Part shown: piece by piece, positions 15,828-23,299 of the stretch
How the letters are laid out: each line of letters opens with the position of its first letter
Position numbering within the stretch: the first letter of the stretch is position 1
From: Pyrinomonas sp040289685
GTDB taxonomy: Bacteria > Acidobacteriota > Blastocatellia > Pyrinomonadales > Pyrinomonadaceae
Direction of reading: 5' to 3'
NCBI RefSeq assembly: GCF_040289685.1
Contig: NZ_PSLQ01000051.1
Coordinates: forward strand, 1-26,922
DNA length: 26,922 bases
Program-made: the position numbers and the translations under genes
The notes under the pieces: model-generated
Told to the model about the DNA's origin: nothing
What the model saw: only the letters and a program-made list of their open reading frames with translations
Database searches by the model: none

Positions 15828-16544
15828 TTATGGCAGCCTTCGGACGCGAATATTGCGGAAACGGACCTCCTCGCCGTGATGCTGAAGCACGATGTGACCT
15901 TCGGTCTGCTTGGCGAAATTGGGCATATCTTTGAACTTGCTCTCGGCGATCAGCTTTTGCAATTCGGGGCTTCCGAGTTGATACTCGACGATCTTTTTGC
16001 CGTTCAGCCAGTGCTCGACGTGCCCGTCCTTGACGACGAGGCGCGCTTTGTTGTACTGGCCAGCGGGCTTCACGACTTTGTCCGGAGACGGCGCGATCAA
16101 CCCATAAAGCGCGCCTGCCGAAGTCTTGGGATTCCGTCCATCGCGGTGGCGCTCGTCATCGAGCACCTGCATCTCTGGACCGGTACGCCACGAATCTGGC
16201 TCCGTCTCGGAGACGAGATAGATGATGCCGGAGTTACCTCCGGGCGATACGTTCCATTCGCACTCGAACTCGAAGTTCTTGAACTTCTCTTTGGTGATCA
16301 GATCGACGCGATCTCCGCCGACGATCGTCTTCAACGCGCCGTTCTCGATGGTCCAGCCTCCGGTCGGGAAAGAATCGCGGCGATACCCACGCCAAGCATC
16401 GGTCGATTTACCGTCGAACAGAACGATCCATCCGCCCTCGCGACCGCGCCCCTCGCTTCGGCGCTTCTTCTGCGCGTAAGTTTGCGCTTCGGCTAGGCAA
16501 AGAACCAGAACGGCGGTCAGCAGCAATCCGACTCCTTTTCTCAT
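15828..16544 (-). CDS. Secreted DUF1080 protein (3-keto-disaccharide hydrolase family)
   Basis: The product has 238 residues. A signal peptide (MRKGVGLLLTAVLVLCLAEA then QTYAQ) leads to a concanavalin-like beta-sandwich. DUF1080 hallmarks are present: WIVLFDGKSTDAWRGY, GGNSGIIYLVSE, GPEMQVLDDERH, AGALYGL, GQYNKARLVVKDGHVEHWLNG, and the ending EVRFRNIRVR. The family is now named after members that hydrolyse 3-keto-glycosides; other members are only carbohydrate-binding. An upstream in-frame ATG seven codons earlier overlaps the GGAGAGGGAG ribosome site, so the start at 16544 is chosen. It is the last gene of the minus-strand operon, 55 bases after the MFS gene. Its place beside a GMC/subunit-3 pair supports a role in cleaving oxidised sugars. 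Confidence 0.87.
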   Translation of the reverse strand: MRKGVGLLLTAVLVLCLAEAQTYAQKKRRSEGRGREGGWIVLFDGKSTDAWRGYRRDSFPTGGWTIENGALKTIVGGDRVDLITKEKFKNFEFECEWNVSPGGNSGIIYLVSETEPDSWRTGPEMQVLDDERHRDGRNPKTSAGALYGLIAPSPDKVVKPAGQYNKARLVVKDGHVEHWLNGKKIVEYQLGSPELQKLIAESKFKDMPNFAKQTEGHIVLQHHGEEVRFRNIRVRRLP

Positions 16545-16599
16545 GTTCTCCCTCTCCATCTCCATCTCAGAAGTATTAGTCGATAGCGCGCCGCGGAGT

Positions 16600-17973
16600 T
16601 CACGCGCCGCCAGCGGCGCGCGCTTCTTCTTGCGCCAACGTCGCTTCGCCTGCAGCCGAGCGACGCCGCTCGCGCAAGGCGAGCAGAACGTGGAGCACCG
16701 CCATGCTGATCGCGGCGGCGACGACGACGAATAACCCAGCGCGCAAATTGCCTGTCCCTTCGCCGAGCGCGTCGGAGACGTAGCCGACGGCGGGCGGGAT
16801 CAGAAGCAATCCGGCAAAACCGACGCCCATGACCCAACTCATCGCCGTGCCGGCAATGCGCGGCGCGATCATGGAAGCTAATCCAACCGAGGTTGGGAAG
16901 ATCGGCCCCATGCCGAAACCAGCGAGGATCAAGCCGATGCGCACCATTGCGGGCGTGCTCGCCGTGAAGGCGACGATCAACGCGAGCGAAGTGAAGATGC
17001 TGGCGGCAGCGATCAACCAGAAACTGTTGACGCGCAGCAAGCCGAGCAGAAGGCTTGAGATCAAACGTCCGAAGAGCAGCGCGAAGGCGAAGAACGAAAG
17101 CGTCCGCAGCGCGTAGGTGGCGATGCGCACGCCCTCGCTGCTCTGCTCGAAGAAGCGTGTCTGCTCTTCGGGCGTCCCTTGCGCGATGATCCGCAGGCTC
17201 TGCGCACTCAAACCGGAGTTGGCGAGTATTTGTCCGTCGCGCTGCATGAAGGTGACGACCCATTTGCCAACCGCCACTTCCGCGCCAACGTACATGAAGA
17301 GCGCCACGGCCAGCAACCAGAAACTCCCGTTGCTGAGCAACGAGCGCACATCTCCGCCCCCCGACACGCTTTCGTGCCCGACGGGCGGGTAACGTGGTAA
17401 GCCGGCTGCAAAAAGCAGCAGCACGGTCAAGCCGGCCAGCGTCCAGAAGACCATCTGCACGCCGCCTTGTTGCTGAATGCTCTGCACTACCAGCGGCAGC
17501 GCTGCGAGCCCTAATCCGAAACAGATGTCGAGCAGATTGAGCGCGGCGTTGCGCCAAGACGCGGCGACGTCGGCCACCAGCGCGTGCCCCGCAGCAACAA
17601 TCGCGTTGGCACCCATGCCGAGCACGAGCGAACAGAGGAAGAGCGGCAAAAGGGCCGCCCCCGGATCAACGCGCGTGACGACGAGCGCGAAACCGATCAT
17701 CGACAACAGCACCAAGACGGAGCCAAGCGCGAGCGCGATCTTGCGCCCGAGCCGGTCCATCACTGGGCCGCTCACGATGTAGGCGACCACCGCCCCGATG
17801 GCGTTGATCAGCAGGAAAGTGCCGACGTCGCTATCGGAAGGGAGGTACTGGCCGCGTTCCAGCGTCGGCAAAACCGATCCCGGCAGCGCTGCCAGCAGGC
17901 CGTAAAGGAAGATGCCAAAGAAAGCGACGATCATTAAAAAACGCGCGTTGACTCTGTTGGCGATCTGGCTCAC
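16600..17973 (-). CDS. MFS transporter, probable sugar or sugar-acid carrier
   Basis: This 457-residue membrane protein has about 12 hydrophobic segments. The motif GPVMDRLGRKIALALGS after helix 2 is MFS motif A. A hydrophilic insert with several Gln and Glu (about 255-290) lies in the middle and is longer than usual. Overall it resembles the fucose-permease-like branch. The GTG start at 17973 has AGGAG eight bases upstream. It is transcribed with the GMC/subunit-3 genes and the DUF1080 gene, so moving the sugar or keto-sugar product is the natural guess. Direction and substrate cannot be read from sequence. Confidence 0.83.
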   Translation of the reverse strand: MSQIANRVNARFLMIVAFFGIFLYGLLAALPGSVLPTLERGQYLPSDSDVGTFLLINAIGAVVAYIVSGPVMDRLGRKIALALGSVLVLLSMIGFALVVTRVDPGAALLPLFLCSLVLGMGANAIVAAGHALVADVAASWRNAALNLLDICFGLGLAALPLVVQSIQQQGGVQMVFWTLAGLTVLLLFAAGLPRYPPVGHESVSGGGDVRSLLSNGSFWLLAVALFMYVGAEVAVGKWVVTFMQRDGQILANSGLSAQSLRIIAQGTPEEQTRFFEQSSEGVRIATYALRTLSFFAFALLFGRLISSLLLGLLRVNSFWLIAAASIFTSLALIVAFTASTPAMVRIGLILAGFGMGPIFPTSVGLASMIAPRIAGTAMSWVMGVGFAGLLLIPPAVGYVSDALGEGTGNLRAGLFVVVAAAISMAVLHVLLALRERRRSAAGEATLAQEEARAAGGA

Positions 17974-18091
17974 TGTCTCGTCTCCTTGTTCGAGCCGGTT
18001 TATGTAGCCTCTATGCGGTCACCGCTTCGCGCGGGCAGCCCCAAACGCAGTCCGTTCCAAAGTCTCTCCCGATGGCCGCGGCTCGTTACGC

Positions 18092-18106
18092 TGAAAGCCG
18101 CTTTCA
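18092..18106. repeat. 15-base palindrome between subunit-3 and MFS genes
   Basis: TGAAAGC and GCTTTCA flank one central base: perfect 7-base arms. It sits in a 162-base gap (17974-18135) within the operon. With no T-run it is not a terminator; it may be an operator or an mRNA hairpin. Confidence 0.4.
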
Positions 18107-18135
18107 CCGACCGTTTTTCGCTGCGCTCATCATGC

Positions 18136-18798
18136 TCATTCGATCTTCAGCCCCAAAACCTTCGCCTCAGCACAACCTAGGAATTCCTTTTGGTAGCGGT
18201 TGCCCTGGTACTGCAAATCCTGATGGATGCCGATCTCGGACGTATAGTATCCATCAATCGTCAGCGTCTTGATGGCGCGAAAGAAGCGCTCTTCCAAAGT
18301 CTGCTCGGCGGCGGGCTTGAACTCGTTTTTAGCTAGCTCCTTGAGCAGTTCGATCTGCTGCGCTGGCTGAAGTTCGGCGAATCGTCCTTTGAAGCGTTTG
18401 ATCGCCAGGCGATCGACTGCAGCGATGCCGTCGCGCCACAGACGCTTCGTCCCTTCGTCCGCAACGCTCACCATCAGATCGATGAAAGCTGGCACTTTCG
18501 CCGCCACCGCGCCGGGCGAATGATCGTCCGTTGGGATGATCAGGTCCGAGATGGCCGCGATCGCGCGCATCTCTTCCGCGTCGAAAAAGAGCGGTTTGGA
18601 CGGCAGCGGCGCTGGCGGGATGTTGGCCGCGTAGCTGAACGGGTTAGCCACACGCGCTTGCGCGTTGGCCGGATTATCGTAGATCGAGATAGCGGTTGCT
18701 GCAGCTGCGCTCATCGCCAGCACGCGCAGCACGCGCCGACGTTCGAGATCGATCTCTTCGCGCTGCTCCATCGCTTCGTTGGGGAACTTTTCGGTCAT
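18136..18798 (-). CDS. Gluconate 2-dehydrogenase subunit 3 family protein (small subunit of the GMC enzyme)
   Basis: The product has 220 residues. A twin-arginine-type signal (LERRRVLRVLAMSAAAATA) precedes the family core MRAIAAISDLIIPTDDHSPGAVAAKVPAFIDL and the C-terminal TIDGYYTSEIGI. Proteins of this family pair with FAD-dependent GMC dehydrogenases, carry the Tat signal for both, and aid maturation or membrane docking, as in gluconate, FAD-glucose and glucoside 3-dehydrogenases. The large subunit at 20182-21900 has no signal of its own, which fits piggy-back export. Unusually, two other genes lie between the partners. GAGGAG lies eight bases before the ATG. No cytochrome c subunit follows, so the electron acceptor is unknown. 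Confidence 0.9.
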   Translation of the reverse strand: MTEKFPNEAMEQREEIDLERRRVLRVLAMSAAAATAISIYDNPANAQARVANPFSYAANIPPAPLPSKPLFFDAEEMRAIAAISDLIIPTDDHSPGAVAAKVPAFIDLMVSVADEGTKRLWRDGIAAVDRLAIKRFKGRFAELQPAQQIELLKELAKNEFKPAAEQTLEERFFRAIKTLTIDGYYTSEIGIHQDLQYQGNRYQKEFLGCAEAKVLGLKIE

Positions 18799-18823
18799 CT
18801 CCTTTGCTCCTCAAGCCTTGTCT

Positions 18824-19066
18824 TCAGAGTTTAGGGGCAAAACGACGGAGAAAGTCGCGCCGCGATGCTCGCGCCTCTTCGACCACGCGCACCTCGGAAC
18901 AGCACTCCGCCGCGATGCGCCGCAAATCATCGAGCCATTCCGGCGGCATCAAATATGTTCCGTCGGGGAGTTGATGGAGCGGGCGCGTCGGGTATGCGCT
19001 CTCCCACTCGACGAACACCCCTTGCCGATAGACTTCATCGAGTCCGATGATGACGACGCGTACCAT
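18824..19066 (-). CDS. Small hypothetical protein, 80 residues
   Basis: I do not recognise this protein. It opens with MVRVVIIGLDEVYRQGVFVEWE, a beta-rich start, and ends in a basic helix (ARASRRDFLRRFAPKL). There is a CC pair in AAECCSEV, and no signal or membrane segment. The frame extends upstream to 19258, but that part overlaps the previous gene and has poor protein character, so the ATG at 19066 is used; its ribosome site is weak (AAAGAG). It lies 25 bases before the subunit-3 gene. Its fixed place between GMC-enzyme genes suggests a regulatory or assembly role, but this is only context. Confidence 0.55.
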   Translation of the reverse strand: MVRVVIIGLDEVYRQGVFVEWESAYPTRPLHQLPDGTYLMPPEWLDDLRRIAAECCSEVRVVEEARASRRDFLRRFAPKL

Positions 19067-19143
19067 CGCTCTTTGATGCCCTCCCGCCGGATGAGCCGCA
19101 ATTGAAAGAGACGTGTTGACTGGAAGTCGGACGCGCGACTCTT

Positions 19144-20166
19144 TCAACGCGGCTCGGCGGACGAGGCTTGCGCGAGAAGCTGATTCAAGCGCGCAAGCTC
19201 CTCGTTGAGTCGTTCGCTCGCTCCTGCCCCCGATTGCAGTGTGCGAACCACACGACACATCGCTTGGTCGATCTCCTCGCCGCGCTTGTTGTCGCGCGAC
19301 GGAACCATCACGCCGAGCTGATAGATCGGCCTGATATCCGGCCTTCGTCCGTCGCGGCGCGCCGTCGTGCGCGCGGGCCAGCCTTCGGGCAGACGAAAGC
19401 GGAGGAAGAAGATTTCACAACCGGTGGTCGCGCCAAGCCGCGCGCCGGCAACGGCTGCCGTTTGTACGGGCGGCGCAGTGATCGCCTCGGTCAGTGTCGT
19501 GCGTCCGCCCGGCGTTTGCCCAGGCGGCGTTTGCGGCGCCTGTTTTCCGCCTGGCGCTGTGGGCGTTTGCGCCGTCCGCGCGGTCGATTGCGTGGCCTGC
19601 GATAGCTGGCCCAATCCCGAAGCGCTCTCAGGATTGGCTGGCGCTTGCCCCGGCGGTTGTGCGGGATTCTGTCCAGCAGCCGGCGTCACGGGCGTCACCG
19701 GCGTGCGTGCGATCACTTGCTCATCTTCGGGCGGCCTATACTTGGCCAGCGTGCCGCCGAGATCAACCATCATGCGAACAGAGGCGCGCCGGCCCGTGAC
19801 CGGTATGGCTTCGCCCTCCAATTCCAAACGCCCCTGAACGATGCGCGCGCGTATCAGACGCAGATCGAAGAACGGGCGGTCTTGCGAATCGCGCACGGCG
19901 ATGCGGTTGCCTCTCAAGCTGCCGCTGATGGCGCGCACCTCCGCGTTCGAATCGGAAGCCGGCACTGCGCCCGGCACGCGATGAACGCCCACAGCGATCA
20001 CCGAACTATACGGTCCGGTGGGCGAATAATCATTCGAGCTTCGTAGATGCGTGCCGCTCGCTCTTTCGATGCGCGCCGCGCGACCGCGCCGCTGCCCCTC
20101 CACCGAAGAGACGTTGATCGCCGCGACCAAGAAGGCGGCACAAATCATGGCCCAGTGTCGTCTCAT
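19144..20166 (-). CDS. Secreted protein of unknown function with Pro/Gln/Thr-rich linker
   Basis: The product has 340 residues and an N-terminal signal (MICAAFLVAAINVSSVEGQ). An N-terminal beta-rich part (about 45-165) contains GSLRGNRIAVRDSQ and ARIVQGRLELEGEAIPVTGR. It is followed by a long low-complexity linker (about 165-240) of Pro, Gln, Thr, Ala and Gly, with TPVTPVTP and QTPPGQTPGG. A C-terminal part has one Cys (TTGCEIFFLRFRLPEGW) and a final helix (ERLNEELARLNQLLAQ). No known domain or heme motif is seen. It starts 15 bases after the GMC gene stop with AAAGGGCGAG before the ATG, so it is surely co-transcribed with it. The linker suggests two modules working in the periplasm or at the outer membrane. 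Confidence 0.8.
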   Translation of the reverse strand: MRRHWAMICAAFLVAAINVSSVEGQRRGRAARIERASGTHLRSSNDYSPTGPYSSVIAVGVHRVPGAVPASDSNAEVRAISGSLRGNRIAVRDSQDRPFFDLRLIRARIVQGRLELEGEAIPVTGRRASVRMMVDLGGTLAKYRPPEDEQVIARTPVTPVTPAAGQNPAQPPGQAPANPESASGLGQLSQATQSTARTAQTPTAPGGKQAPQTPPGQTPGGRTTLTEAITAPPVQTAAVAGARLGATTGCEIFFLRFRLPEGWPARTTARRDGRRPDIRPIYQLGVMVPSRDNKRGEEIDQAMCRVVRTLQSGAGASERLNEELARLNQLLAQASSAEPR

Positions 20167-20181
20167 CTTCTCTCGCCCTTT

Positions 20182-21900
20182 CTAGATGCGCCCGGCCCGC
20201 AACTCTTCGACGGCGTAATCGCAGGCGCGCGCCGTGATCGCCATGTAAGTCAACGTCGGGTTCTGTGTCCCGATGGAGACGTAGCAAGCGCCATCGGTAA
20301 CGAAGATGTTCGGGATGTCGTGCGCTTGGTTGAACTTGTTGAGCACGCTCTTTTTCGGATCGTTGCCCATGCGCGCCGTGCCGCACTCGTGAATGCCGTG
20401 ACCTGGAATGCTCATCGGCCCGCGGCTGATGGTGATGTCTTTGGCTCCAGCGGCTTCGAGCAGTTCGGCTGCCGTTTCGCCCATATCGACCACCATCTTC
20501 TTCTCGTTGTCCTTGTATTCGACGTCGATGTGCAAGACCGGAATGCCGAAGGCATCCACCACGTCTTTGTTGAGTCGCACGTGGTTCTCATAGTAGGGCA
20601 AGACTTCGCCGAATCCGCCGAGGCTGATGCCCCATGGGTGCTCTTCGCGCACGCGCCGTTTGAAGTCGGCACCGAAGCCGGGAAGCGTCTTAGCGTGTTG
20701 CCAGAGCGATTGACCGCTGCCACCTTGAAAACCGTAACCGCGCAAAAACGGGCGATCGCGCCGTTCCAGATTGACAAAGCGCGGGATGTAGATGCCGTTG
20801 GGTCTTCCATCTCGGAAGAACGGCTTGGTGGGCAGGTTGGGAAGCGTCCCACGCGCGCCGCCGCCCATCATGTGATCCATCAAGTAGTGGCCCAGCACGC
20901 CCGATGAGTTGCAGATGCCTTCGGCGCCGTCAAGCGAACGCGAGTTGAGCAAGATGCGCGTCGATTCCAGCGCGCCCGCGCAGAGGAAGATCATTCGCCC
21001 GAAGACTTCGCGGTGCGCGCGCGTGACGGCATCGACGTAATAGACGCCTTTGGCTCGGCCCGTGTTGCGGTCGAGGACGATGTGGCTGACCACGGCATCG
21101 GTGACGAGCGTTGCGCGCCCCGTGCGCAGCGCCGCCGGAAGCGTCGCGTGAAGCGAACTGAAGTAGGAGCCCGTGTGACAACCGGATTCGCACCGTCCGC
21201 AGTAATGGCACGGTTTGCGCGTCCCGAGCGCGTCATCGAGCGGCTTGCGCGTCAAAATGGCCGTGCGTCCAATCGTCACGCGCAAAAAAGGGTTGCCGAT
21301 CTTTTTGGCGTACTCTTCAACGCCTCTTTTCAGTTGCAACTCGCCGCACGTCATCGGCATCGGCGGCAAGAATATTCCGTCGGGCAACTGCGGCAGGTTC
21401 TCGGGCATGCCGCTTACGCCGATGAAGCGTTCGACGATGTCGTAGTAAGGCGCAAGGTCTTTGTACTCGATGGGCCAATCTTCGCCCCACCCATCGCGGC
21501 TTGCCGCTTTGAGATCGTAATCCGATAGGCGATAAGATTGCCGCCCCCACATCAATGTGCGTCCGCCGACCTGCCGTCCGCGAATGTAGGAGAACGGACG
21601 ATCGGGCGGCGTCGTGTACGGGTGGTCCAGATCGTTGACGAAGAAATGGTTCCCGTATTCATTGCACGCATAACAACGCGATTGAATCGGCTGCTTGCGT
21701 TCGAGCTCTTCGCGGTTGCCGAAACCGCGAAAAGGGAGGTGGTAGGGGAAGTAATGCTGCTTGTAGTCGCGTTTCGGGTCGATCTGCGGCCCGGCTTCAA
21801 GCACCAACACATCCAGCCCTTTTTCGGCTAGCTGCTTGGCGGCCCATCCGCCCGTCGCGCCGGAACCAACGACGATGGCATCGTAGACTTTCGTGGTCAT
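20182..21900 (-). CDS. GMC-family FAD-dependent sugar dehydrogenase, large subunit
   Basis: The product has 572 residues. FAD binding is shown by VVGSGATGGWAAKQLAEKG (GxGxxG at 12-17) with the acidic strand end VLVLEAG. The C-terminus has HECGTARMG (His504) and GTQNPTLTYMAI (Asn547), the likely catalytic His/Asn pair of this group. Residues 231-241 form CHYCGRCESGC, four cysteines spaced as in ferredoxin-type clusters, consistent with the iron-sulfur relay of FAD-glucose and glucoside 3-dehydrogenases. It lacks a signal peptide and probably leaves the cell with the Tat-bearing subunit-3 protein. It should oxidise a sugar or glycoside hydroxyl and pass electrons to a quinone or cytochrome. GAAAGGAG precedes the ATG by about 15 bases. 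It is the first gene of its unit. Confidence 0.92.
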   Translation of the reverse strand: MTTKVYDAIVVGSGATGGWAAKQLAEKGLDVLVLEAGPQIDPKRDYKQHYFPYHLPFRGFGNREELERKQPIQSRCYACNEYGNHFFVNDLDHPYTTPPDRPFSYIRGRQVGGRTLMWGRQSYRLSDYDLKAASRDGWGEDWPIEYKDLAPYYDIVERFIGVSGMPENLPQLPDGIFLPPMPMTCGELQLKRGVEEYAKKIGNPFLRVTIGRTAILTRKPLDDALGTRKPCHYCGRCESGCHTGSYFSSLHATLPAALRTGRATLVTDAVVSHIVLDRNTGRAKGVYYVDAVTRAHREVFGRMIFLCAGALESTRILLNSRSLDGAEGICNSSGVLGHYLMDHMMGGGARGTLPNLPTKPFFRDGRPNGIYIPRFVNLERRDRPFLRGYGFQGGSGQSLWQHAKTLPGFGADFKRRVREEHPWGISLGGFGEVLPYYENHVRLNKDVVDAFGIPVLHIDVEYKDNEKKMVVDMGETAAELLEAAGAKDITISRGPMSIPGHGIHECGTARMGNDPKKSVLNKFNQAHDIPNIFVTDGACYVSIGTQNPTLTYMAITARACDYAVEELRAGRI

Positions 21901-21960
21901 AAGCTTTCGACTCCACTGCTCCTTTCGGGACCGAAGGATCGCTTTTGCGCTGCCGATCTA

Positions 21961-21991
21961 CTTTTGACCGGCTCGCGAGCTTGTCGAAAAG
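21961..21991. repeat. Imperfect inverted repeat in the GMC operon leader
   Basis: CTTTT and AAAAG form the outer arms, then GAC/GTC, then the self-complementary core GCTCGCGAGC, with one bulge and one mismatch. It lies about 15-45 bases after the predicted transcription start for the GMC gene. It could be an operator or a 5'-UTR hairpin. Confidence 0.4.
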
Positions 21992-22012
21992 GGGCGCTCG
22001 CGTTTTGGGCGC

Positions 22013-22041
22013 ATGGTAGCACAGGTTCGTTCGCGCCTCAA
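22013..22041 (-). promoter_or_regulatory. Candidate promoter for the GMC operon
   Basis: On the minus strand, TTGAGG (22036-22041) and TACCAT (22013-22018) are 17 bases apart, 4 of 6 matches each, with TG one base before the -10 (extended -10). It lies in the only sizeable gap of the minus-strand gene run, upstream of the GMC gene. Confidence 0.45.
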
Positions 22042-22080
22042 ACAAAGACTTCGCCCGGCACCTCGTCGCAAGCGCAAGCG

Positions 22081-23205
22081 TCATCGGTCGCTGACTTCCA
22101 CCCACGCGCGACTCGCGTGCGCCCGCTCCACGGCATCGAGCACGCGTTGATTTCGAACGCCGTCGTGGAAACTCGGCTGCGGAATGACGCCTCGATCGAT
22201 GGCGCAAAGAAAATCGAGCACCGTATGGGTGAACGTGTGTTCGTAACCGATGATATGGCCCGGCGGAAACCACGCGGCGATGTACGGATGCTCAGGCTCG
22301 GTGACGATCACTTGGCGAAAGCCGCTGTTTGCGCCTTCTTCGATGTACAGTTCGAGTTCGTTCATCCGTTCGAGATTAAAAGTCAAGCTGCCGCGGCTGC
22401 CGTTGATCTCGAAGCGGTTGTAGTTTTTTCTGCCGGTCGCAAAGCGCGACGCTTCGATCGTGCCGATGGCGCCGTTCTCGAATCGGCAGAGCGTAAGAGC
22501 CGCGTCGTCCACATCGACCGGAGCCTTTCGCGTCGGGTCATCGGGCAACGGACGCTCTTTGACGAAGGTTTCGAGCAAACCAGCCACTTCGGTGATCTCG
22601 CCGACGAGATACCGCGCAAGGTCAATGGAGTGCGAGGCGATGTCACCGAGCGCGCCCGAACCAGCCTTCGCGCGCTCTAATCGCCACACGCGCGGGAAGT
22701 TCGGGTCAACGATCCAATCTTGAAGATAGGTTCCGCGGTAGTGGTAGATCTGGCCGAGTTCGCCGCGCTCGATCAGGTCTTTGGCGAGCGCGACGGCGGG
22801 CGCACGGCGATAGTTGTGGCAAACCATGTGCGTGACGCCAGCGCGTTCGACCGCGGCGAGCATCCGTTCGGCCTCTTCCAACGTGTTCGCCAAAGGCTTT
22901 TCGCAGAGGATCGCCTTGCCCGCTTCAGCGGCGGCGATGGCGATGTCGTGGTGCGAGTCGCCGGGCGTACAGATGTCAACGATCTGGATGTCTTCGCGCT
23001 CGATCACTTCGCGCCAATCGGTTGCATGTTCCTGCCAGCCGTACTTCTCGGCGGCTTTTCGCACTTCGACTTCGTTGCGCCCGCAAATGACCTTCATCAC
23101 AGGTTCGATGGGCACATCGAAGAATCTCGCCACCTGTCGCCAAGCGTTGCTATGCGCCTTGCCCATGAAGCGATAGCCGATCATCGCGACGTTCATCTTC
23201 TTCAT
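22081..23205 (-). CDS. Cytosolic Gfo/Idh/MocA family dehydrogenase
   Basis: The product has 374 residues and no signal. It begins with NVAMIGYRFMGKAHSNAWRQV, an NAD(P)-binding loop typical of the subgroup that includes levoglucosan dehydrogenase and DgpA-like glycoside 3-dehydrogenases. The catalytic lysine is in CEKPLAN (Lys103), and GALGDIASHSIDLARYL gives the His/Asp substrate motif. Such enzymes typically oxidise C3 (or C1) of a sugar or reduce a keto-sugar with NAD(P). GAGG lies eight bases before the first ATG; a second ATG three codons on is possible. The TIM-barrel gene ends 94 bases upstream on the same strand; the pairing of these two families is typical of 3-keto-sugar pathways. 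Substrate unknown. Confidence 0.88.
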   Translation of the reverse strand: MKKMNVAMIGYRFMGKAHSNAWRQVARFFDVPIEPVMKVICGRNEVEVRKAAEKYGWQEHATDWREVIEREDIQIVDICTPGDSHHDIAIAAAEAGKAILCEKPLANTLEEAERMLAAVERAGVTHMVCHNYRRAPAVALAKDLIERGELGQIYHYRGTYLQDWIVDPNFPRVWRLERAKAGSGALGDIASHSIDLARYLVGEITEVAGLLETFVKERPLPDDPTRKAPVDVDDAALTLCRFENGAIGTIEASRFATGRKNYNRFEINGSRGSLTFNLERMNELELYIEEGANSGFRQVIVTEPEHPYIAAWFPPGHIIGYEHTFTHTVLDFLCAIDRGVIPQPSFHDGVRNQRVLDAVERAHASRAWVEVSDR

Positions 23206-23299
23206 CTTCGGCCCTCAACCTCGTGCTCCTCGGTAAACTCGACCGCCGGTCCGAACGGCTTCCCGCCGTGAAAGAGCGCGGCAGCGCGATCCGCTTCGA

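Noticed and set aside
15726..16496. Plus-strand open frame (256 codons) opposite the DUF1080 gene
   Set aside because: It starts inside the intrinsic terminator region and is antisense to a recognised family.
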